This document shows positions 46,042-55,824 of a stretch of DNA of 64,000 nt, piece by piece. The translations under genes were made by a program, and so were the position numbers. The stretch is from Alphaproteobacteria bacterium. Its GTDB lineage: Bacteria > Pseudomonadota > Alphaproteobacteria > SMXP01. The notes beneath the pieces are model-generated. The model saw only the letters and a program-made list of their open reading frames with translations, made no database searches and was not told where the DNA came from. The stretch is from positions 158,838-222,837 of the forward strand of contig JANQPV010000037.1 in NCBI GenBank assembly GCA_028285305.1. The letters run 5' to 3'. Position 1 is the first letter of the stretch, and every line of letters starts with the position of its first letter.

Positions 46042-47469
46042 CTAGTTCAAGCTCCGCCAATTGCCGTGAAAGCCGAATGGCACACGGGTCGGAAGCTTCA
46101 CTCGGGCGATCGGCCCCTTGGAAATATCGTTCGTATCCAGCACAACAAAGTCGGAAAGATTGTCTTCGGCATTGTAGTCAAGCGTGACGACGTACCCGTC
46201 CCCTTCTTCAGCACTTTGATTGCGCGGCACAAATACCGGCTCGATTACAGAGTGCCCCACACCGGGCTGCCATTCTTTGGTCTGACCGCTGTTCAAATCC
46301 AGATGCACGATCGTATCCGCCGAATTGCCCTTTTCTTCTTCTCGCTTGATTGTCGCATAGAAACCTTGCGTGTATTTGAGTCCGGCAAAACGCTCATCGA
46401 GACGCGGAAACTCGCCTGGCACGTCGGATAGAACCTCTTCGGTGTAGTCCGACGTGTTGCTGCTCAGATCAAACGTCCAACGCACGATCTTCGCTTGCTC
46501 AGTGCTCAAATCCGCAGGTGGACGGCTGCCATCCGCATCCGGAAAGAGAGGCACGCGAGAGTATTTGGCCAAATCGGCGATAACTTTCGTCTTGCCGTTT
46601 TCGTGGATCGTATACGCGTTCATAGGATGATAGACGTAGCACGGCTCCCCTTCGAACCATCGAATGGTTTCTGTACTGTCGTTCCGGCCCATAATTCCAA
46701 TCATTGTCGAAACCTGAGGGTCCCACGCAATGGTGGGACCGCCCTTGGTAATCCGCTCGACATCAATTGTGGCCGGAAAGATGGGGAAGATGACGTGTTC
46801 ATCGGTGGTAATAAAGTCATGGACCATACTGGCATAGGGCGCCGTGAAGACTTCGGACCGGGTTACATTGCCGTCTGCGTCAACCACCCCGTAGGAGATA
46901 TCAGGCGTACCCGGACCCGTTGCCATGTAACCAAAGAACAACATTTCGCCGGTCTGCGGATCGATCTTGGGGTGCGCAGTGAACGGATACTCATATTTGC
47001 CTTCAAAGGTGTACGAACCTTGAGTCTCAAGAGTGTCACCGTCCATCAAAACGGGTGAATTGCCCTCATCAATGGCGTAAAGCTTCCCGCCATGCCACAC
47101 AATGTTGGTGTTGGCCACGTTCCGCTTGATGTTCTCGGCCCCCGCAACACCTGGGTCCTGAAAGCCTGTTCCCACGAGACGCTGACCGGCTTCCCGCTGG
47201 GCTACATATTGGTCCGTACGCACCCAACGATTTTTGTAGCTGGCCTTACCGTCTTCAACACGAATCGCATGAACCATCCCCTCGCCAAGGAACCAGTGGT
47301 GATCGTTGCCGAGCGGCGGATACATGGGGTTGGGACCATTCCGGTAGAGAACGCCCGCCATATCATTTGGAAGCTCACCTTCGATGATGAGTTCAGGGGC
47401 ATCGCACTCCGCCATAACCGGCGCGAAGTTGCCTTGCAGGAACGAATTTTTGGGAAAAGGTTTGGACAT
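46042..47469 (-). CDS. Carotenoid oxygenase family dioxygenase
   Basis: About 475 residues, seven-bladed propeller. GVLYRNGPNPMYPPLGNDHHWFLGEGMVHAI, YPFTAHPKIDPQTGEMLFFGY, SMVHDFITTDEHVIFPIFP, and C-terminal PFGFHGNW give the Fe(II)-binding histidines. The family cleaves carotenoids, retinoids or stilbenes at double bonds. No retinal-protein gene is nearby, so the substrate is open. Signal absent, probably cytosolic. Divergent from a TetR gene. Confidence 0.9.
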   Translation of the reverse strand: MSKPFPKNSFLQGNFAPVMAECDAPELIIEGELPNDMAGVLYRNGPNPMYPPLGNDHHWFLGEGMVHAIRVEDGKASYKNRWVRTDQYVAQREAGQRLVGTGFQDPGVAGAENIKRNVANTNIVWHGGKLYAIDEGNSPVLMDGDTLETQGSYTFEGKYEYPFTAHPKIDPQTGEMLFFGYMATGPGTPDISYGVVDADGNVTRSEVFTAPYASMVHDFITTDEHVIFPIFPATIDVERITKGGPTIAWDPQVSTMIGIMGRNDSTETIRWFEGEPCYVYHPMNAYTIHENGKTKVIADLAKYSRVPLFPDADGSRPPADLSTEQAKIVRWTFDLSSNTSDYTEEVLSDVPGEFPRLDERFAGLKYTQGFYATIKREEEKGNSADTIVHLDLNSGQTKEWQPGVGHSVIEPVFVPRNQSAEEGDGYVVTLDYNAEDNLSDFVVLDTNDISKGPIARVKLPTRVPFGFHGNWRSLN

Positions 47470-47524
47470 GATCGCCACTCGCTTTGAGGTGTCGCAGTAA
47501 AAAAGAACGAAATACTGCGTTGAT

Positions 47525-47569
47525 AAGATTTCAATAACGCTGTTATGAATATGCGTCAAGAGAAATCTT
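47525..47569. promoter_or_regulatory. Inverted repeats between carotenoid oxygenase and TetR genes
   Basis: ATAAC-GCT-GTTAT (47534-47546) is a perfect 5-bp inverted repeat, extended imperfectly by TTCA on one side and GAA on the other. An outer repeat AAGATTTC (47525-47532) and GAAATCTT (47562-47569) brackets it. A palindrome in a divergent spacer is the usual operator position for TetR proteins. Confidence 0.5.
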
Positions 47570-47635
47570 TTGTTGTGCGGCGGCCATCAAAAAAGGCACA
47601 AAGCCAACGAAAACAACGAACACGATTAGAAGTTC

Positions 47636-48307
47636 ATGTCTGAAACCCTGCCCAAAAAACGCGGACGCCCTCTTCTCAATGCTGAAGACCGCCGCATCGA
47701 AATCCTCGATTGCGCGGTGGAGATGATCGCAGAGGGTGGACTGCCTGCCCTGTCCTTGCGCAAGCTTGCGTCCGCGGCCGGCACAACGACCATGTCCATT
47801 TATACCCTGTTCGGTTCAAAGGAGGGACTCGCCCATGCTCTGTATCAAGAAGGGTTCCACCGATTGGTCGACTATCAACAAAAGGCAAAAAAGGATCCCC
47901 ACCCCCTTGCCTGGGTTGGCAATCTCGGAAACGCCTACCGGCGGTTCGCTCGAGAGAACCCGGCCTATTATTCGCTGATGATCAACGCCACAATGCCGCT
48001 GCCTGAAAGCCATGATGCCGAAGTGGCTGAGCCCATCGCCCGGCGAATTTCGACTGAAGCCGCCTACCGCGAGTTAATGAGCGCCATCGATCTGTGTCAA
48101 GATGAAGGGTTTGTCAATCCCGCGTACTCATCCAAGCAGATCGCCGATGCCCTCTGGGCCATCGTACACGGACTATGCAGCCTTGAATTGGCGGGCTATT
48201 GCTCCAGCGAACAAGAAGCCGATGAACGCTTTGAGGTTGGCTCTAGCGCAGTGTTGCGTGGATTTCTGACGGAGAAAGGGAAAAACGCGGCGTTGCGAAT
48301 TTCATGA
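47636..48307 (+). CDS. TetR-family transcriptional regulator
   Basis: 223 residues. N-terminal basic KKRGRPLLNAEDRR and the HTH helix pair LRKLASAAGTTTMSIYTLFGSKEGLAHAL, followed by a TetR-type ligand domain of about 150 residues. Divergent from the carotenoid oxygenase, so probably represses it in response to a hydrophobic ligand. ATG at 47636 has only GAAG as a weak ribosome site. Confidence 0.87.
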   Translation: MSETLPKKRGRPLLNAEDRRIEILDCAVEMIAEGGLPALSLRKLASAAGTTTMSIYTLFGSKEGLAHALYQEGFHRLVDYQQKAKKDPHPLAWVGNLGNAYRRFARENPAYYSLMINATMPLPESHDAEVAEPIARRISTEAAYRELMSAIDLCQDEGFVNPAYSSKQIADALWAIVHGLCSLELAGYCSSEQEADERFEVGSSAVLRGFLTEKGKNAALRIS

Positions 48308-48568
48308 AGCCAAGAACAGGAAAAGTGCCTTCCCTTGAAAGGCACCCCGCGATTTACCTAACGTGCCCTCATTTGGTTTGGGGCTTCTTATGGGATCCTT
48401 ACTAACGAGACGACTCACCGCGCTCAAGCAAAGGTTAACAAAGAGTTAATCTCGCACCTGTACCCGGAGTGAGGCCCCAAGCCTTGAAAATCAAACGCCA
48501 AGTCCCAACTCAAGTCACAAGAGAGCGGAGCGCTCTCTCAACATAAACGTCGCGAGGGAGTCTCGGAC

Positions 48569-49639
48569 ATGACTTACGATTATCTCGCCTTTGTCGGGCG
48601 ATTTCAGCCTTTTCATCTCGGACACAAGCAAGTCGTTGATGCGGCTCTGGAAACCGCCGGCACGGTTATCTTGCTGATCGGCTCCGCCAATGTGGCCCGC
48701 TCTCAGCGCAATCCCTTCACCTATGAAGAGCGCGCGGCCATGATCAATGCGATCTACCGCCACGAAATCGCGACCAAAAAACTGGTTTTGCGGCCCATAG
48801 ATGACTTTACCTACAACGACATGGCTTGGACCTCCGCCGTTCAACGCCAGGTCACCGACGTGGTCCGTGAGCTCGAAAATCCGGGGGACGCATCTGAGGA
48901 TATCAGCCAGACCAGAATCGGCCTCACCGGCTTCGGAAAGGACGGCAGCAGCTTTTACTTAAAGATGTTTCCCGAGTGGGGAAATCTCGATGTGAAGCCG
49001 AAGTTTGGCGTTTTAAGTTCAACCGATATCCGAGAAGACTATTTCCGAGGGAACCCGTCACTGCCCCATGATGCGTGTCCGGAACCGGTGATCGAGTTTC
49101 TGCAAGGTTTCAGAGAAACCGAAGCCTTTGATCAGCTGGTCCGGGAGGCAAACTTCGTCAAAGACTACCGGGCAAAGTGGGCCGCGGCCCCCTTCCCTCC
49201 CACATTCGTCACCGTCGACGCGGTCGTGGTCCAAAGCGGCCACGTGCTCCTTGTGACGCGGGGCCAAGATCCCGGCGCCGGATTGCTGGCGCTGCCGGGT
49301 GGCTTTGTAGACGGCGATGAAAAACTACGCAACGCGGCCATCCGGGAACTGAAAGAAGAAACCCAGATCGCAGACCAAAAGGGCCCCATTCCGCCGGCCA
49401 TGCTCGGATCGTTCATTGAGGACCGGGAAACCCGAGTCTTTGACGATCCCTATCGCTCCGCCCGCGGACGCACCATCACCCATGCATTCTTGTTCCGCTT
49501 GCCGGACCGTGATGCACTTTTCAAAGTCAAGGGGAGTGATGACGCCGCCCACGCTCAATGGTACCGGCTCGGCGATCTCGATCCGCGACATTTTTTCGAC
49601 GATCACTGGTTCATCCTCCAAGAAATGACTGGAATATAA
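48569..49639 (+). CDS. Bifunctional NMN adenylyltransferase / Nudix hydrolase
   Basis: 356 residues. The N-terminal half is a nucleotidyltransferase (FVGRFQPFHLGH, HxGH site; SSTDIREDYFRG). The C-terminal half is a Nudix domain with the box GGFVDGDEKLRNAAIRELKEETQI. Fusions of this type make NAD from NMN and hydrolyse ADP-ribose. nadV lies 53 bp downstream on the same strand. ATG follows CGAGGGAGTC. Confidence 0.94.
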   Translation: MTYDYLAFVGRFQPFHLGHKQVVDAALETAGTVILLIGSANVARSQRNPFTYEERAAMINAIYRHEIATKKLVLRPIDDFTYNDMAWTSAVQRQVTDVVRELENPGDASEDISQTRIGLTGFGKDGSSFYLKMFPEWGNLDVKPKFGVLSSTDIREDYFRGNPSLPHDACPEPVIEFLQGFRETEAFDQLVREANFVKDYRAKWAAAPFPPTFVTVDAVVVQSGHVLLVTRGQDPGAGLLALPGGFVDGDEKLRNAAIRELKEETQIADQKGPIPPAMLGSFIEDRETRVFDDPYRSARGRTITHAFLFRLPDRDALFKVKGSDDAAHAQWYRLGDLDPRHFFDDHWFILQEMTGI

Positions 49640-49692
49640 GTATTGTGCGCCTAAGGAGTTTAGGCAGCGCCCATGGACAGAGGAGGTCTGTT

Positions 49693-51084
49693 ATGTCTCT
49701 TATTCTGAACACCGACAGTTACAAAACTTCTCACTATCTCCAATACCCCCCGGACACGCAGGGAATTTCCGCTTACATTGAAGCGCGGACGGGCGGAACG
49801 TATGACTCAGTCCTGTTCTTCGGCTTGCAGATGTTCTTGAAGGAGTATCTATCCAGACCCATCACAAAAGAAGATGTCGACGAGGCGCAGGAGATCATCA
49901 CGGCCCACGGAATGCCGTTCAACGAAGCGGACTGGCAACTGTTAGTCGACGAGTTGGGCGGGATTTTGCCGCTCGAGATTGAAGCCTTAGCCGAGGGAAC
50001 CATAGCGCCCGCAGGCGTTCCGCTTGTCCAAGTCCGCAACACTGATCCCCGGTTTTTCTGGCTCCCCACATATATCGAGACCGCCCTCCTGAGAGCGGTG
50101 TGGTACCCGACAACCGTCGCGACCGTGTCTTGGCATGTGAAACAGACAATCGCCGCAGCACTGGAGCGATCCTGCGACACACCCGGCGACATTCTCCCAA
50201 CGCGGCTCCAAGACTTCGGCGCCCGGGGAACCGGCGCCTTGGAACAGGCGGGAATCGGCGGGACCGCCCATCTTGTGAATTTTCAAGGCACCGATACGAT
50301 CGCGGGTCTGCTCGATGCGCGCAAGTATTACGGCGAGGCCATGGCGGGCTTTTCTATTCCGGCGGCGGAGCATTCCACCATAACTGCCTGGGGAGAAGAC
50401 CGAGAGACTGACGCCTACCGAAACATGGTCGATCAGTTCGGTGGGCCGGGTAAATTGGTGGCCGTCGTCTCCGACTCTTATGACCTTTACAACGCCGTAG
50501 ATAAGATCTGGGGGCAAACATTAAAGGAAAAAGTGCAGACGTGCGGCGGCACAGTTGTGGTGCGTCCCGACAGCGGCGATCCCACGGAGGTTCCCATCAG
50601 GACGATCGAAAAACTGGGCGATCACTTCGGCTTCGCAACAAACAAAAAGGGCTTCAAGGTGTTGGCGCCCTGCATTCGGGTCATTCAGGGTGACGGCGTC
50701 ACACCTCAAACGATCGCAGTTATTCTTGACGGGCTCCTGGACAGGGGTTGGTCAGCAGAGAACCTCGCCTTCGGCATGGGCGGCGGGCTCCTTCAAAAGG
50801 TCGACCGGGACACGCTTCGCTTTGCGATGAAGGCAAATGCCCGCTTGGACGAGGGCGGGAATTGGATCGGCGTCAATAAAGCTCCAAAGACAGATCCGGG
50901 CAAAGCATCGAAGCGGGGCCGCCAAGCCGTCATCCGAAGCGGAACGACGCTGACCGCCGCGCCAATTGAAGAGTTAGGGTCGAACGCCAACCAAATGACA
51001 CCTGTCTGGCGCGACGGAGAATTGCTCGTCGATCATTCGTTCGCGGAAATCCGTGACCGCTCCGAGGCGAAGCTGACCTGGTAG
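49693..51084 (+). CDS. nadV: Nicotinamide phosphoribosyltransferase
   Basis: About 463 residues. NTDSYKTSHYLQYPP, YIEARTGG, the PRPP/NMN core LQDFGARGTGALEQAGIGGTAHL, VVVRPDSGDPTEVPI, and AFGMGGGLLQKVDRDTLRFA are NAMPT signatures. It makes NMN from nicotinamide and PRPP; together with the NMNAT-Nudix it forms a two-step NAD salvage route. ATG 49693 after GAGGAGG. A longer frame back to 49558 overlaps the upstream gene and is rejected. Confidence 0.95.
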   Translation: MSLILNTDSYKTSHYLQYPPDTQGISAYIEARTGGTYDSVLFFGLQMFLKEYLSRPITKEDVDEAQEIITAHGMPFNEADWQLLVDELGGILPLEIEALAEGTIAPAGVPLVQVRNTDPRFFWLPTYIETALLRAVWYPTTVATVSWHVKQTIAAALERSCDTPGDILPTRLQDFGARGTGALEQAGIGGTAHLVNFQGTDTIAGLLDARKYYGEAMAGFSIPAAEHSTITAWGEDRETDAYRNMVDQFGGPGKLVAVVSDSYDLYNAVDKIWGQTLKEKVQTCGGTVVVRPDSGDPTEVPIRTIEKLGDHFGFATNKKGFKVLAPCIRVIQGDGVTPQTIAVILDGLLDRGWSAENLAFGMGGGLLQKVDRDTLRFAMKANARLDEGGNWIGVNKAPKTDPGKASKRGRQAVIRSGTTLTAAPIEELGSNANQMTPVWRDGELLVDHSFAEIRDRSEAKLTW

Positions 51085-51150
51085 CCAAAGCGGATTGCAA
51101 TCGACACAAAGTTGATGTTGACTTCGCGTATCAGATCAAGCGAGGCACCA

Positions 51151-52374
51151 ATGAACGCCTTCACGAACCTGCCAACAGAAATGCCGGTGCGCGAGAACCT
51201 CACGAGCGCTTACCGGGACCTGTGGGACTGGATTGCAGGACCGGGCAACTGGTGGACCGGTGCCGAACGGGTGGCGATCGCAGCCGAGGCACGTGGTGCC
51301 CGCGACTGCGAATTCTGCGCCGTGCGAAAAGAAGCCCTAAGCCCGTCCATGACGGAAGGCACCCACACGACCGTCCAAGACATTCTCTCCGAACATATGG
51401 TCGATGCGGTGCACCGGATCGCAACGGACGCGACCCGGATCACGCAAAGCTGGATCGAAGAGACCTTCTCGGGCGACTTGACGGACGCGCACTATGTAGA
51501 GCTTTTAGGCATCACCGTACTTGTGATTTCGGTGGACCAGTTCTACCGGGCACTGAGCATCCCACTTGAGCCCCTACCCGAGCCACGCGAAGGTGAACCG
51601 TCCCGGTACCGCCCATCAACCGCAGAATCGGGAGTGGGATACATTCCTATGATACCTGCAGATCTGCTGGTCGGCGATGAGGCCGATCTTGCGGCAGGAC
51701 CGAATACACCGAACGTCGTCCGCGCCATGAGCCTCGTCCCGGACTGTGTGCGGCAGATGCAAAACGTGTCCGCTGCGCAATACTTGCCGGTCAAACAAAT
51801 TGCAACGCTCAACATGGATGTGGGACGCGCATTGGACCGGGCACAAATTGAATTGGTCGCCGCAAGGGTCTCTTCCATCAACGAGTGCTTTTACTGAACG
51901 TCTTCTCATTCGCTGATGCTCCGTGCGAGCTCAGAAACGAATAAGCAGGACGTCGATCTCAGGGCCGTCATGGGCCAAGCCGAAGGTGACGTTGGGGTAA
52001 AAGGCGGAGCGGAATTGGCCGCGTTTGCAGAGGCCACCGTGACGGGCGGCGACAATGCAATCACCACGACGCGAGAGGGCGTTTTGCGCGTTCTGGGACC
52101 GGAAGCAACAGTTGATGCCGCCGGTGTGATCGGCAACTTTGAACGCATGGTGCGTATCGCCGACGGTTCGGGCATCCCCTTGGACAAGCCGGTTGCTTTG
52201 GTTAGCGCGGACATTCGGGAAAAAATCGGGATCGATGAATTTGCTTCGTCTCGCAATACGCCCCCTGTGAGAGGCGTCCAAAGGGTCATCGGCCGCATTA
52301 TGTCGAAGATGCTGCCACTGATGTTTAAACTCTTTGGCCCGGAGCGAGAGAAAAGAGATTCCTCCACAAACTGA
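51151..52374 (+). CDS. AhpD-like alkylhydroperoxidase-related selenoprotein, Sec249 at UGA
   Basis: Open frames 51151-51894 and 51898-52374 are in one frame, divided only by TGA at 51895-51897. Read as Sec, the product is 407 residues with C246-F-Y-U249-x3-H253. This matches the AhpD/CMD active site C-x2-C-x3-H, with SSINECFYUTSSHSLMLR aligning well to the usual N-G-C-x-Y-C-x-x-x-H. An earlier CEFC (C53-C56) in an AhpD-like N-terminal half suggests a duplicated fold. The C-terminal 150 residues after Sec continue the domain (ATVDAAGVIGNFERMVRIADGSG). ATG 51151 follows GAGG. A SECIS-like hairpin is at 51913-51934. An annotation stopping at 51897 would lose the active site. Likely a cytosolic thiol peroxidase. 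It lies 66 bp after nadV. Confidence 0.9.
51913..51934 (+). promoter_or_regulatory. Bacterial SECIS element of the AhpD-like gene
   Basis: CUGA (51913-51916) pairs with UCAG (51931-51934); U51917 is bulged; GCUC (51918-51921) pairs with GAGC (51927-51930); the loop is CGUGC. The loop G is 26 nt after the UGA. Bulged U, GU in the loop and distance agree with the E. coli fdhF-type SECIS recognised by SelB. Confidence 0.88.
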
Positions 52375-52416
52375 TCACCGGCGATCAGAGTGCGCGAACA
52401 GTACGGAGTAACATCT

Positions 52417-53316
52417 ATGCGAATGCTTCTTCGGATCGCCGTCATCCCCATCCTCCTGATCGTCGGCGTTCTGGGCCTTTTTTTACTCGAGGCCCATTGG
52501 GAAATGCGCCAAATAAAGCCTACACTGCCAACGGCAAATCAAATCGAGGCGGCCGTATCGTCAGAGGATGGCCCTGTTTCCATCCGCTACATAAACACAG
52601 CTTCCCAGGCGAGTCCTGGTCGCCACATCATTCATCCCTCCTATGCGATCGAATGGCCCGACGGCCGCATACTTTTGATCGACGCCGGGATGGATGAAAG
52701 CGGAGCGCGCACGTTCGGCGCCACCATGGAGCGGTTCCTCTCGGCAGACCCTATTGAATTTCACGGATCGGCAGCTCAGCAGTTGGGTCCAGCAAGCGCG
52801 CGCGTCGAAGGCATAGGATTTACGCATTTGCACGTTGATCACACCGGCGGCATAGGAGAATTGTGTAATGACGACGAACCCGCCATCGCCGTTTTCCAAA
52901 CTGAAGACCAGGCGGTGAGAACGAACTACACAACGACGCCCGGACAAACCCACATCCACGATGCGGACTGCACGAACGTTAGCGTGTTAAAAGACGGTCC
53001 AGTCCATCGTTTAGAGGGTTTTCCTGGGCTCATCGCGATCGCCGCCGGGGGTCATACGCCCGGCTCAACCGTCTTCGTCGCCCGCGTAAAGGAGAGTGTC
53101 TGGGTCCTGGCAGGCGACATCACACTAGCGTTGGACCACGTGCGCACAAACACCCCCAAGCCGGCTATATACAGCAGTCTTATCGTGCCCGAAGCTATGG
53201 AACGCATGGAAGAGCTGCGCCTTTGGCTTCGTGATCTAGAGAGAACGCAGAGCTATCGCATCATCATCTCGCACGACATCCAATCACTTCACGCAAGCGA
53301 GATGAAAAAGTTCTAG
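52417..53316 (+). CDS. Metallo-beta-lactamase fold hydrolase, membrane-anchored
   Basis: About 299 residues. The N-terminal helix (LLRIAVIPILLIVGVLGLFLL) is a signal anchor. MBL motifs: IEWPDGRILLIDAGMD, FTHLHVDHTGGIGE (H-x-H-x-D-H), a late AAGGHTPGSTVFVA, VLAGDITLAL, and SHDIQSLH. A binuclear zinc site in the periplasm is likely; lactonase or general hydrolase activity is possible. ATG 52417 follows GGAG. Downstream of the selenoprotein, 42 bp away. Confidence 0.84.
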   Translation: MRMLLRIAVIPILLIVGVLGLFLLEAHWEMRQIKPTLPTANQIEAAVSSEDGPVSIRYINTASQASPGRHIIHPSYAIEWPDGRILLIDAGMDESGARTFGATMERFLSADPIEFHGSAAQQLGPASARVEGIGFTHLHVDHTGGIGELCNDDEPAIAVFQTEDQAVRTNYTTTPGQTHIHDADCTNVSVLKDGPVHRLEGFPGLIAIAAGGHTPGSTVFVARVKESVWVLAGDITLALDHVRTNTPKPAIYSSLIVPEAMERMEELRLWLRDLERTQSYRIIISHDIQSLHASEMKKF

Positions 53317-53415
53317 AAGGTGGCAATCGGCCGTGAATGGACATATATGCCAAGTGTTCGCTTTACCTCTTAGAAAGCAAGGCTCCGTTGAGCCAAAAAA
53401 ATTGCTCACATTCTC

Positions 53416-53443
53416 TTGACATTAACCGCATCCCCGCCTAAAT
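53416..53443 (+). promoter_or_regulatory. groESL promoter (sigma-70/RpoH-like)
   Basis: TTGACA (53416-53421), preceded by C, and CTAAAT (53438-53443) spaced by 16 bp lie just upstream of the CIRCE. The CTTGACA -35 fits alphaproteobacterial vegetative or RpoH promoters. Confidence 0.6.
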
Positions 53444-53452
53444 CGCGCGTTA

Positions 53453-53479
53453 TTAGCACTCACAGTTGTTGAGTGCTAA
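53453..53479 (+). promoter_or_regulatory. CIRCE operator (HrcA site)
   Basis: Perfect TTAGCACTC (53453-53461), 9-nt spacer, GAGTGCTAA (53471-53479). This is the canonical CIRCE; HrcA represses the chaperonin operon here and heat lifts this. hrcA itself is not in the window. Confidence 0.97.
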
Positions 53480-53601
53480 ACCTGTGGGAACGCCCGTCGG
53501 GCGGTCTCCAAAAACGGAAGGGGTTCGGCCGGTATTGCACGCAATGAGGTCTACTCCCTCAAATCAGATTGCACATTAACGGAAATTAGGAGGAGCTCCT
53601 T

Positions 53602-53916
53602 ATGGCACTACGTCCTCTCCACGATCGTGTCCTCGTTCGTCGCATCGACGAAGACGAGAAGACCGCTGGAGGAATTATTATTCCTGACACAGCAAAAGAA
53701 AAGCCCATGGAAGGCGAAGTTATCGCCGTCGGTGAAGGCGCCAGAGACGAAGATGGCGACCGCATTCCGATGGATGTCAGCCAAGGCGACCGTATCCTGT
53801 TTGGCAAGTGGTCCGGGACCGAAGTCACCGTAGATGGCGAAGAACTCGTGATTATGAAAGAATCTGACATTCTCGGCATCATCACAGGCAAAGCAAAAGC
53901 TAAAAAGGCCGCATAA
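53602..53916 (+). CDS. groES: Co-chaperonin GroES
   Basis: 104 residues. [34 protein letters not shown], and [14 protein letters not shown] are GroES signatures. It caps the GroEL ring in protein folding. ATG follows AGGAGGAG. The last codons form part of the hairpin that separates it from groEL. Confidence 0.97.
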   Translation: MALRPLHDRVLVRRIDEDEKTAGGIIIPDTAKEKPMEGEVIAVGEGARDEDGDRIPMDVSQGDRILFGKWSGTEVTVDGEELVIMKESDILGIITGKAKAKKAA

Positions 53917-53940
53917 CCAAGGAGGTATGCGGCTTTTTTT
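53908..53940 (+). terminator. Terminator-like hairpin between groES and groEL
   Basis: GCCGCATA (53908-53915) pairs with TATGCGGC (53926-53933), loop ACCAAGGAGG, followed by seven T. The left arm overlaps the groES stop. It looks like an intrinsic terminator, yet groEL follows, so read-through or an RNA processing role is needed. The loop carries an AAGGAGG sequence. Confidence 0.7.
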
Positions 53941-53958
53941 ATGCCCAACAATCACTAA

Positions 53959-55635
<1,677 letters not shown>

Positions 55636-55675
55636 TCGTGCCATAATACAAAAACACCACACAATACAAAGACTT

Positions 55676-55707
55676 AAAGGGCCGTGTTAAGCGGCCCTTT
55701 TTCTTTT
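55676..55707 (+). terminator. Rho-independent terminator after groEL
   Basis: AAAGGGCCG (55676-55684) pairs with CGGCCCTTT (55692-55700) around a 7-nt loop. It is followed by a T-rich stretch (TTCTTTT). Confidence 0.9.
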
Positions 55708-55824
55708 GGCGTCCCGGTCCGGGTAGCAATTGAAACAATTCACCGGCACGCTCCGTGTTGAAATTGGCAATCACCGCGCTCAGATACTTTGGGTCGAGTG
55801 TGAGTGACGACGGAGAACTGGACC

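Noticed and set aside
48317-48350. Hairpin GTGCCTT/AAGGCAC after the TetR gene
   Set aside because: No T-tract follows, so I do not call it a terminator.
51916-52374. Separate gene starting at ATG 51916 after the AhpD-like frame
   Set aside because: It is in phase with the upstream frame, lacks a ribosome site, and continues the AhpD domain immediately after the catalytic position. The selenoprotein reading explains all of this.
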